Notes: generated from the sequence alone by a model not told the origin. A stretch of DNA of 5,107 nt from an uncultured Bacteriovoracaceae bacterium (GCA_937952395.1 CALFYV010000176.1:1-5107), one strand, 5' to 3'; numbered from the stretch's first letter, positions 1 to 5,014 are shown. A program made the numbers and translations.

Positions 1-307
1 CCAGAGCATGCCCAAGTTCATGACAAAATATAAGGACTAAAGCATCTGAAGTCATCCCAACTCTTCTGGCATAATCCCCAGACACTCCGAAACGCACAAC
101 TTTATTTTCTTGGCTGTAGAAACCAAAAGCAATCTCCTTGGCTTCCCAACGGCAATCTACAGATATAAAGTAGTTCTTTTCAATTGATTCTTGCTTATAA
201 ATATTTTGAATTTTTTTGCAAGTTTGTTGGTAAATATCTTTTGAGGTTTGAGAGTAAGCTTTATGTAAGTTGAGTGTAAGTAAGACTAAAGTGAAAAAGG
301 TTCTCAT
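1..307 (-). CDS. Secreted HELGH-motif putative zinc metallopeptidase, N-terminal part (truncated by window edge)
   Basis: An open frame runs from the ATG at 307-305 off the left edge, giving 102 visible residues without a stop. Residues 1-19 form a Sec signal peptide: MR, a hydrophobic stretch FFTLVLLTL, then a probable cleavage after A-Y-S. The visible end carries HELGH at residues 96-100, the HExxH motif in which two His bind zinc and Glu is the catalytic base. It is preceded by a segment with A80-R81, T86, D88 and C95. C30, C52 and C95 could form disulfides in the periplasm. The third zinc ligand would lie beyond the window. An in-frame TAA at 319-317 leaves this ATG as the only start. There is no clear Shine-Dalgarno; a -10-like TTTAAT at 321-316 would place transcription very near the ATG. 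It lies 85 nt downstream of the alkyltransferase-like gene and could share its mRNA. Exported HExxH protein is seen; proteolytic activity and substrate are inferred. Confidence 0.8.
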   Translation of the reverse strand, partial: MRTFFTLVLLTLNLHKAYSQTSKDIYQQTCKKIQNIYKQESIEKNYFISVDCRWEAKEIAFGFYSQENKVVRFGVSGDYARRVGMTSDALVLIFCHELGHAL

Positions 308-392
308 GAGTTGTAATTAAATGAATCCGCTTCTAGCGCCAAGAAAGAGAAACTTGAGTATGAACTTATTTCAGAGCAAATACATTAATTAC

Positions 393-728
393 TTACATTC
401 TCTTCCATCTGAATACATCGAGGTTGACTCTTCCACTAGAATCAAACTTGATTTCCTCCTGCTCCAAAAGGGCCCTTTGTTTAATATAAGACTCTGTCAT
501 CTCAGGAAAAGAAATCATTCCTTTGGAATTTAAAACTCTATGCCATGGAAGACGGTAAGCATCTGAACAAGAATGGAGTATCCAAACAACTCCACGGCTT
601 GCCTGTGGATTGCCTACCATTTTAGCAATCTGGCCATAGCTGGCCACCCTTCCTCTAGGAATTTTCTTTACTATTTTAATGACTTCTTTGGTAAATTCAG
701 TTTGACCGGCCATATCGTTTTTAAACAT
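393..728 (-). CDS. atl: Alkyltransferase-like protein (ATL), non-catalytic MGMT-fold DNA-damage sensor
   Basis: This 111-residue protein spans the DNA-binding domain of O6-alkylguanine-DNA alkyltransferases (compare E. coli YbaZ, 129 residues, and fission yeast Atl1, 108). The helix-turn-helix contains IPRGRVASYGQIA, with Tyr31 at the place of the nucleotide-flipping Tyr, and Arg45 matches the intercalating arginine finger. The active-site loop reads PWHRV at 61-65 with Trp62, where methyltransferases have the acceptor Cys in PCHRV, so it cannot take an alkyl group. ATLs bind O6-alkylguanine and pass the lesion to nucleotide excision repair. The frame extends upstream to a TTG at 791, but a TATAAC -10-like box at 749-744 lies in that extension and family alignment begins near EFTKEV. 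I therefore prefer the ATG at 728 (weak AAGAA upstream) or the ATG at 713. Family is firm; the exact start is not. It is divergent from cdd. Confidence 0.9.
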   Translation of the reverse strand: MFKNDMAGQTEFTKEVIKIVKKIPRGRVASYGQIAKMVGNPQASRGVVWILHSCSDAYRLPWHRVLNSKGMISFPEMTESYIKQRALLEQEEIKFDSSGRVNLDVFRWKRM

Positions 729-743
729 ATGTGTTCTTAAAAT

Positions 744-749
744 GTTATA
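744..749 (-). promoter_or_regulatory. Candidate -10 box for the alkyltransferase-like gene
   Basis: On the minus strand, 749-744 reads TATAAC, five of six matches to the sigma-70 -10 consensus. A transcript would start near 737, about 10 nt before the ATG at 728. No convincing -35 is visible at the proper distance, so this is weak evidence; it mainly argues against the TTG start at 791. Confidence 0.3.
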
Positions 750-774
750 GGGTCTGTAAAAAATTCTCTTTTTC

Positions 775-786
775 CTGTTTAGACAG
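775..786. promoter_or_regulatory. Palindrome CTGT-N4-ACAG over the cdd -35
   Basis: CTGT (775-778) and ACAG (783-786) are inverted repeats with a 4-nt centre. The palindrome overlaps the candidate -35 of cdd and lies upstream of the divergent alkyltransferase-like gene, so it is placed as an operator would be. The spacing does not fit the gammaproteobacterial LexA box (CTGT-N8-ACAG). A short inverted repeat like this may occur by chance. Confidence 0.2.
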
Positions 787-808
787 CTCAATACTTTTAA
801 GTTAGATT
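780..808 (+). promoter_or_regulatory. Candidate sigma-70 promoter of cdd
   Basis: TAGACA at 780-785 (five of six to TTGACA) is separated by exactly 17 nt from TAGATT at 803-808 (four of six to TATAAT). The -10 ends only 6 nt before the ATG at 815, so transcription would start at or next to the A of the start codon. This agrees with the absence of a Shine-Dalgarno sequence before cdd and suggests a leaderless mRNA. Confidence 0.45.
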
Positions 809-814
809 AATTTT

Positions 815-1228
815 ATGAGTGATTACCCCAAAGATGTCCAGAAAGCTTATGAAATGAGCAAGTTGATTCGAGAAAAGGCTTATGCTCCTTACTCTAAGTT
901 TAAAGTCGGAGCTGCAGTTAAATTCAAAAACTTGGATAAAATCTACACTGGCCATAATATTGAAAATGTAGCCTTCCCTTCTTGTGTCTGCGCCGAAGTA
1001 GTAGCACTTCACTCAGCCATTGCAGACAAGGGTAGAAGCAACCTGGATTTTATTGTGGTTACAACTGATTTGAAAGACCCTGTCGCTCCTTGCGGTAATT
1101 GCCGACAAATCATATCCGAGCATGTTGCTCAAGACTTCATGATCTATCTTGCCAATCTCAAAGGAATCCAAAAAGAGATAACTATGAAAGAACTCTTAAC
1201 TCATAACAACTTTCACTCTTTTTCTTAA
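815..1228 (+). CDS. cdd: Cytidine deaminase (pyrimidine salvage), short homotetramer type
   Basis: The 137-residue protein hydrolyses cytidine or deoxycytidine to uridine or deoxyuridine plus ammonia in the cytosol. Its length fits the short Bacillus-type tetrameric enzymes. Visible hallmarks are APYSKFKVGAA at 24-34, N48-I-E50-N for ribose binding, CAE at 59-61 with the zinc ligand Cys59 and catalytic Glu61, and PCGNCRQ at 92-98 with zinc ligands Cys93 and Cys96. Two departures are notable. The residue after CAE is Val62, where B. subtilis has Arg56, which contacts the zinc thiolates. The C-terminal LLPxxF element reads LLTHNNF. The ATG has no Shine-Dalgarno and lies 6 nt after a -10-like box, suggesting leaderless expression. 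It is divergent from the alkyltransferase-like gene and separated by 115 nt from the next gene, which has its own promoter. The family is certain; normal catalytic rate is not. Confidence 0.93.
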   Translation: MSDYPKDVQKAYEMSKLIREKAYAPYSKFKVGAAVKFKNLDKIYTGHNIENVAFPSCVCAEVVALHSAIADKGRSNLDFIVVTTDLKDPVAPCGNCRQIISEHVAQDFMIYLANLKGIQKEITMKELLTHNNFHSFS

Positions 1229-1256
1229 ACTTGACCAAAAAATTCCATTAAAAGAG

Positions 1257-1270
1257 GCATAATATTATGC
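1257..1270. promoter_or_regulatory. Perfect 14-bp palindrome GCATAATATTATGC, candidate operator or weak cdd terminator
   Basis: GCATAAT and ATTATGC are exact reverse complements with no spacer. The palindrome ends 1 nt before the candidate -35 of the DksA-like gene, so its centre is about 43 nt upstream of the predicted transcript start, a place typical of a class II activator or a repressor. As RNA it could fold into a 5-bp stem with an ATAT loop, extended by wobble pairs and followed by TTTG, so a weak terminator for cdd is an alternative reading. It resembles no binding site that I can name. Confidence 0.4.
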
Positions 1271-1271
1271 T

Positions 1272-1300
1272 TTGTAAAAAAAAAAGATCAATCTTAAAAT
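1272..1300 (+). promoter_or_regulatory. Candidate sigma-70 promoter of the DksA-like/DedA/proBA unit
   Basis: TTGTAA at 1272-1277 (four of six) and TAAAAT at 1295-1300 (five of six) are separated by 17 nt, the optimal spacing. The spacer begins with A residues of a 10-A run (1276-1285) that may bend the DNA. Transcription would begin near 1306-1308, giving a leader of about 37 nt. No other promoter-like pair with good spacing was seen between cdd and this gene. Confidence 0.5.
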
Positions 1301-1304
1301 ATTA

Positions 1305-1337
1305 GGATGGATACTAAATAGTTCCATTTCATGGAGG
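1305..1337 (+). promoter_or_regulatory. 5' leader with two mutually exclusive hairpins over the Shine-Dalgarno
   Basis: TCCAT at 1323-1327 can pair with either of two ATGGA copies. Pairing with 1307-1311 gives an upstream hairpin, strengthened by ACT/AGT (1313-1315 with 1320-1322) around an AAAT loop, with T1312 bulged. Pairing with 1331-1335 gives a second hairpin with a TTC loop that takes up the first bases of the Shine-Dalgarno GGAGG (1333-1337). The first fold would expose the ribosome site and the second would partly hide it. The predicted transcript start falls at the first ATGGA. The pairing is seen directly; a regulatory switch is inference, and 5-bp arms may arise by chance. Confidence 0.35.
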
Positions 1338-1343
1338 AATAAG

Positions 1344-1730
1344 ATGAGTCAAACAAAATTGAAAAAAGAATTTGTAGACGCTCAAAGAATGAAGTTATTA
1401 AAACTTAAAACTCAATTAATGAATGATATTCGTGAAAAAGTAAAAATTGAAATTACAGATTCGGAGAAAGATCTTTCCGAGGAAGGGGAGATTGCTCAAA
1501 CCTTAACCAACCAAGATCTAGCTTTAAGAGTGCATGAAGTTACCTTGAGAAAACTTCGTGAAATAGAGTTAGCTTTACAAAAAATTGAAATGGGTAGCTA
1601 TGGTGTTTGTGAAGAAACTGGTGACCCAATTGAAATGAAGAGACTTGAAAGAACTCCATGGGCCAGACTTTGTATAGCAGCTGCTGAAGAAATGGAAAGA
1701 GAAAACTCAAAGTATCATCGAGTTAGTTAA
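1344..1730 (+). CDS. DksA/TraR-family RNA polymerase regulator, cysteine-poor (CxxT...CxxA) type
   Basis: The 128-residue protein has the DksA layout: a long helical hairpin at about 5-82 and a C-terminal zinc-finger-like domain at 86-115. DksA proteins enter the RNA polymerase secondary channel and, with ppGpp, alter promoter choice. E. coli DksA is 151 residues; this one lacks most of its N-terminal extension. Counting back from the finger, the tip motif DxxDxA aligns with E46-E-G-E49-I-A51, so both Asp are replaced by Glu and the Ala is kept. The finger should be CxxC-x17-CxxC but reads Cys89-x2-Thr92-x17-Cys110-x2-Ala113. Pseudomonas DksA2, which works without zinc, has this same pattern. 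The start is secured by a strong GGAGG six nt upstream of the ATG. The DedA gene follows after 7 nt. Family confidence is high; whether it is the cell's main DksA or a paralogue cannot be told here. Confidence 0.88.
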   Translation: MSQTKLKKEFVDAQRMKLLKLKTQLMNDIREKVKIEITDSEKDLSEEGEIAQTLTNQDLALRVHEVTLRKLREIELALQKIEMGSYGVCEETGDPIEMKRLERTPWARLCIAAAEEMERENSKYHRVS

Positions 1731-1737
1731 GATATTC

Positions 1738-2358
1738 ATGGAGAATATTCAAGAATTTTTGTTCTCCTATCCTCCACATCAAATAAGTTTTGTTATTGGC
1801 TTCTTGGTCATGGCAACTTCAACTAGTTTATTTCCTTCTAATAATGACTTAAATATGGTCGTCGCAGGCTCTCTCGCTGCCTTAGGACATGGAAATATTG
1901 TATTAACTACTATTTTCGCTTCTATAGGAATGATTATTGGTGAGAGCCTTGTCTTTTTAGTTGGACAATACTTTGGAATTAAAATTTATAACTTACCCTT
2001 TGTAAAAAAGCTCATGCCACCAGAGCGCTATAACAGAATCGGAAAAATGGTGGTACGCATACCTCTAAGACTTATACTCTCTATTCGCTTTACTCCCATC
2101 ATACGACCAATTACCTATCTGGCTTTTGGGAGTTTTAGACCTGGCTATAAACTTTTTATCAAATACCATGCACCTGTAGCCATTCTTTATTGTACTTTTG
2201 TCATTACAATCAGCTATTTTTTATCAACTTTAATCACCACTTTTATCAATGATTACAAAGAATGGGTCTTTGCTGCTCTTTTGCTCGTATGGTTACTAAT
2301 TATCAAAGAACTTTCAAGGGCCATTCGAAAAGAAGCTCATTTAGAAACAGGAGCTTAG
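1738..2358 (+). CDS. DedA-family (SNARE-associated domain) inner-membrane protein
   Basis: This 206-residue polytopic protein belongs to the DedA family, whose members include proposed flippases for undecaprenyl phosphate or phospholipids and proteins tied to envelope and proton-motive-force homeostasis. Hydrophobic segments lie at about 16-33, 38-80 (partly re-entrant), 108-131, 145-170 and 175-190. Family marks are FPSNNDL at 32-38 followed by VVAGSLAALG, GESLVFLVGQYFG at 68-80, and RFTPIIRP at 117-124. Arg117 and Arg123 keep the six-residue spacing of the essential Arg130 and Arg136 of E. coli YqjA. A basic tail faces the cytosol. The ATG follows the DksA-like stop by 7 nt without a clear Shine-Dalgarno, so translation is probably coupled; proB begins 1 nt after its stop. 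The substrate is unknown, and a link to proline synthesis or osmotic adaptation rests on context only. Confidence 0.88.
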   Translation: MENIQEFLFSYPPHQISFVIGFLVMATSTSLFPSNNDLNMVVAGSLAALGHGNIVLTTIFASIGMIIGESLVFLVGQYFGIKIYNLPFVKKLMPPERYNRIGKMVVRIPLRLILSIRFTPIIRPITYLAFGSFRPGYKLFIKYHAPVAILYCTFVITISYFLSTLITTFINDYKEWVFAALLLVWLLIIKELSRAIRKEAHLETGA

Positions 2359-2362
2359 CTTG
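2349..2362 (+). promoter_or_regulatory. Shine-Dalgarno deciding a TTG start for proB
   Basis: AGGAG at 2349-2353, inside the last codons of the DedA gene, is followed by a 6-nt spacer and TTG at 2360-2362. This ideal spacing and the conserved ProB N-terminus beginning a few residues later support TTG as the start. No in-frame ATG occurs before the substrate-binding KLGS motif. Confidence 0.75.
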
Positions 2363-3466
2363 CGTCGAGATATCAAGAAAATTTCAAAGTTGGTGATTAA
2401 ACTTGGTAGCCAGGTCATTACTAAAGTGGACGGCGGTATTATCTCTGAGGTTTTTGATGAAATAGCTCAAGATATTAAAGAACTTACCACACAAAACATT
2501 TATCCTGTTATCGTCTCCAGCGGGGCGATTAATACTGCTCGCAGTGAAGTTAACTGGAAAGGAAATGATATTACAACTCTTCAGGCCTTAAGCTCTCTTG
2601 GTCAACCAAAGTTAATGCAAGCTTACCAGAATAGTTTTGATAAATTATCTCTTAAATGTGCTCAGATTCTCCTTACCCATGAAGACTTTAAACATAGAAC
2701 ACGTTATTTAAATATTAGAAATACAATTTTAAAACTGCTTTCTGAAGGAATTATCCCTATTTTAAATGAAAATGATGCCGTTAGTTTTAATGAAATCACC
2801 TTGGGTGACAACGATCAACTGGCCAGTTTCACTGCGCAAATGATTGAAGCGGATCTACTTTTACTTATCACTTCCGTAGACGGAGTCATGAGCCACTCCC
2901 CTGAGAACTCTCAAGCAAAAACTATTTCTTTAGTAGAAGATATAACAAAGTTAAAAGTTTCAACTGATTCTAAGACTAAAAATGGAAAAGGTGGAATGAG
3001 CTCCAAGTTAGCAGCCACGAAGAAAGCGACGCAAGTTGGTATTGAAGTAATTATTAGCGGAAAAGATTATCCTCACTTTATACAGCGTTCTTTGACTCAA
3101 GAGGTAGGTACCTTTTTTCAAGCCAAAAACAAACAAAACTCTAAAAAGAAATGGATGCTTTCTGCTTACAATGAAAAAGGTAAAATTATTATTGATCAAG
3201 GTTGTTGTAATGCCTTAATAAAGAGTAATTCTTCACTACTTGCCGCTGGCATAAAGTCTGTAAAGGGAGATTTTAAACGAGGTGAAGTTATTGGAGTTTA
3301 TTATAACAGTAAATGCATAGCCGTCGGTCTTTCTGAATATAACCAAGAAGAGATAGAGAAAATAAAGGGCAAAAAGACCCAAGAAATTATGCAAATTTTC
3401 CCTCAGCTTATTTCTAAAGAAGTTATACATAAAGACAATTTAGTTTTATGTTCGGATGAATCATGA
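2360..3466 (+). CDS. proB: Glutamate 5-kinase with C-terminal PUA domain
   Basis: ProB phosphorylates L-glutamate with ATP to gamma-glutamyl phosphate, the first and normally proline-inhibited step of proline synthesis. The 368 residues match full-length bacterial ProB (E. coli 367). The amino-acid-kinase domain (about 8-255) shows VIKLGS with Lys14, VSSGAI at 52-57, NENDAV at 136-141, GDNDQLA at 149-155 and GKGGMSSKLAA at 209-219. The PUA domain (about 272-350) contains a KGKIIIDQG segment and RGEVIGV. One oddity is Lys210 in the loop usually written GTGGMxTK, near the nucleotide site; the Lys216 that follows is kept. Translation starts at TTG after an AGGAG placed 6 nt upstream, 1 nt after the DedA stop. 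The end overlaps proA by ATGA, which couples translation of the two enzymes and fits their known complex, which shields the unstable intermediate. The identity is secure. Confidence 0.97.
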   Translation: MRRDIKKISKLVIKLGSQVITKVDGGIISEVFDEIAQDIKELTTQNIYPVIVSSGAINTARSEVNWKGNDITTLQALSSLGQPKLMQAYQNSFDKLSLKCAQILLTHEDFKHRTRYLNIRNTILKLLSEGIIPILNENDAVSFNEITLGDNDQLASFTAQMIEADLLLLITSVDGVMSHSPENSQAKTISLVEDITKLKVSTDSKTKNGKGGMSSKLAATKKATQVGIEVIISGKDYPHFIQRSLTQEVGTFFQAKNKQNSKKKWMLSAYNEKGKIIIDQGCCNALIKSNSSLLAAGIKSVKGDFKRGEVIGVYYNSKCIAVGLSEYNQEEIEKIKGKKTQEIMQIFPQLISKEVIHKDNLVLCSDES

Positions 3467-4701
3467 GAGAAAAAATTAAAAAAATTAAAGAGGCTTCTCT
3501 TTTATTACTTAGCACAAAGGAACAACAGAGAGTCCAAGTTTTGACTAATCTGGCAATGCTCTTAAGAAAAGAAGTAAAACAAATTCTTAAAGAAAATGAA
3601 AAAGATTTAATTCAAGCGAAAGAACAAAAATTAAACTCTGCAATTATAGACAGGCTCAATTTAAATCCCGATCGTATTGAAAAGATGGCCATTGCCGTAG
3701 AAGCGATTGCGAACTTCGAACAAGTTGTTGGTATTATTGAAAGCCAGAAAGAACATATAAATGGACTTCTTATAAAAAAAGAACGAATTCCTCTCGGAGT
3801 TATTCTTATGATTTTTGAGTCACGTCCTAATGTTATTATTGAAGCCGCAGCCCTGGCCATCAAATCTTCCAATGCTCTTATACTTAAAGGTGGAAAAGAA
3901 GCTAAATATAGTAACCAAGTGCTTGCAGATATATTAAAAAAATCTATGCAGAGTATCTTACCTGAAAACTCGATCGATGTTTTGGATTCCACTGATAGAA
4001 AATCTATCGAAGAATTACTTCAGATGAATGATCTTATTGACTTAGTCGTACCTAGAGGTGGAGAAAATTTAATAAAAATGGTTTATGAAAAATCAAAAAT
4101 TCCTATCATTGCTCATTATAAAGGGGTATGCCATCTCTATATTGATGAATCAGCACCTCTGGATAATAGCTTGGAGATTATCATCAATTCTAAATTGCAA
4201 CGACCTGGGGTTTGTAACGCCTTAGAAACTCTGCTTATTCATAAAGGTCATATTAAGAATTTAGAGAATTTTTTTAACAACTTATCAGAACAAGGTACCA
4301 TTTTATATGGCTGTAAAAAATGTATGAAGGAATTTAGAGGCTTAATGAAACGGGAAGCCACAGAAGAAGATTGGCATGCAGAATACTTAAGTCCCGAGCT
4401 TGCAGTCAAAATTGTCGGTGGTGTTGATGAAGCTATTGCTCATATTCAAAAATATGGAAGTAGGCATACCGAGGCTATCCTCTCTCAAGATAAGGCTCAC
4501 TTGGAAAAATTTCAAAAGAGCATTGATGCTTCTTGTATAGTACTCAATGCTTCAACCCGCTTTAATGATGGAGGTGAATTAGGCTTAGGAGCCGAACTCG
4601 GCATTTCAACATCAAAACTACATGCCTATGGCCCTATGGGAGCTAAGGAAATGACAACCACTCGTTTTGTTGTAAGTGGAAATAATCATATTCGAAAATA
4701 A
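3463..4701 (+). CDS. proA: Gamma-glutamyl phosphate reductase (glutamate-5-semialdehyde dehydrogenase)
   Basis: ProA reduces gamma-glutamyl phosphate with NADPH to glutamate-5-semialdehyde, which cyclises to pyrroline-5-carboxylate; ProC would finish proline but is not in this window. The 412 residues fit the family (E. coli 417). Motifs in order are IPLGVILMIFESRPNV near 109-124, KGGKEA at 142-147, VPRGGE, GVCHLYID, the catalytic loop QRPGVCNALE with Cys251 as nucleophile, WHAEYLSPELAVKIV, YGSRHTEAI, then NASTRFNDGGELGLGAELG and HAYGPMGAKEMTT near the C-terminus. No key residue looks lost. The ATG overlaps the proB stop by 4 nt, with GGA 6 nt upstream, so expression is coupled to proB. It is probably the last gene of the four-gene unit, since a hairpin and a convergent gene follow. 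Confidence 0.97.
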   Translation: MREKIKKIKEASLLLLSTKEQQRVQVLTNLAMLLRKEVKQILKENEKDLIQAKEQKLNSAIIDRLNLNPDRIEKMAIAVEAIANFEQVVGIIESQKEHINGLLIKKERIPLGVILMIFESRPNVIIEAAALAIKSSNALILKGGKEAKYSNQVLADILKKSMQSILPENSIDVLDSTDRKSIEELLQMNDLIDLVVPRGGENLIKMVYEKSKIPIIAHYKGVCHLYIDESAPLDNSLEIIINSKLQRPGVCNALETLLIHKGHIKNLENFFNNLSEQGTILYGCKKCMKEFRGLMKREATEEDWHAEYLSPELAVKIVGGVDEAIAHIQKYGSRHTEAILSQDKAHLEKFQKSIDASCIVLNASTRFNDGGELGLGAELGISTSKLHAYGPMGAKEMTTTRFVVSGNNHIRK

Positions 4702-4716
4702 TTTCAGTGCTGAAAT
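4701..4716. terminator. Small hairpin between convergent genes, possible bidirectional terminator
   Basis: ATTTCAGTGCTGAAAT is an inverted repeat that forms a 6-7 bp stem around a GTGC or TG centre. Its first base is the last base of the proA stop codon. Read from the minus strand, the stem is followed by TATTTT, so it is a better terminator for the small exported-protein gene than for proA, where no U run follows. The stem is AT-rich and weak, so termination is plausible but not sure. Confidence 0.4.
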
Positions 4717-4729
4717 CACAAGATGAAAA

Positions 4730-5014
4730 CTAGTATTTTAAAGTATCTGGCTTTCCAATAAAACAATTATACTTTTGCCCTGAAAAGAAATCACCATTAA
4801 TGAGATAGATACAAGTCAATTGATCAACGATTTTTTTATAGCCAACTATTTCGTATTGACCACCAGGGTATTCGTCTTTAATTGGAATGAGTTCTACATC
4901 CAATTTTTCATAGATACTCTTTGACAGATCCGCGTCTAAATTAATACCTGAAATTCCATCTGCCAAACAAGTAACGCTTGTTAATATCAATAGTGAAAAT
5001 ACAAACAATTTCAT
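4730..5014 (-). CDS. Small exported protein of unknown function
   Basis: I do not recognise this 94-residue protein. Residues 1-19 are a signal peptide: MK, the hydrophobic FVFSLLILTSV, and a likely cleavage after C-L-A. The Cys at 16 lacks a normal lipobox, so a lipoprotein is less likely. The mature part of about 75 residues has two cysteines, Cys68 and Cys84, that may form a disulfide, and an aromatic, glycine-containing C-terminal half (IYLINGDFFSGQKYNCF) that could be beta structure. The start at 5014 is supported by GGAGGTG (minus strand, 5027-5021) 6-8 nt upstream. The frame stays open upstream to a GTG at 5080, but that extension runs into the repeats and would bury the signal peptide. 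A -10-like TATATT lies at 5048-5043. It is convergent with proA and has its own promoter region, now only tens of bases from the repeats. A periplasmic or extracellular location is likely; its role is unknown. Confidence 0.7.
   Translation of the reverse strand: MKLFVFSLLILTSVTCLADGISGINLDADLSKSIYEKLDVELIPIKDEYPGGQYEIVGYKKIVDQLTCIYLINGDFFSGQKYNCFIGKPDTLKY

Noticed and set aside
328..338. Inverted repeat CGCT-TCT-AGCG as a terminator after the alkyltransferase-like gene
   Set aside because: The stem is only 4 bp and no good U run follows on the minus strand.
321..533. 70-residue plus-strand open frame
   Set aside because: It lies largely antisense to the well-supported alkyltransferase-like gene, has no ribosome site and looks like no protein family.
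729..791. N-terminal extension of the alkyltransferase-like protein to a TTG at 791
   Set aside because: The extension is not part of the family domain, has no ribosome site and contains a -10-like box.
797..1012. 71-residue minus-strand open frame
   Set aside because: Antisense shadow of cdd; composition is implausible and cdd explains the conserved sequence.
1231..1265. TTGACC at 1231-1236 as a -35 paired with CATAAT or TAATAT in the palindrome
   Set aside because: The spacers would be 21 and 23 nt, too long for a sigma-70 promoter; the pair at 1272-1300 has the proper 17 nt.
1276..1285. Run of ten A as a slippage or phase-variation tract
   Set aside because: It is intergenic, inside a promoter spacer. 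Length change there could affect promoter spacing, but nothing in one sequence shows variation.
3008..3430. Two minus-strand open frames of 63 and 64 residues
   Set aside because: Both are antisense to proB and have no supporting start signals or family resemblance.
3612..3992. 126-residue minus-strand open frame
   Set aside because: Antisense to proA, rich in Ser and Ile as expected of a mirrored AT-rich gene, with no recognised motif.
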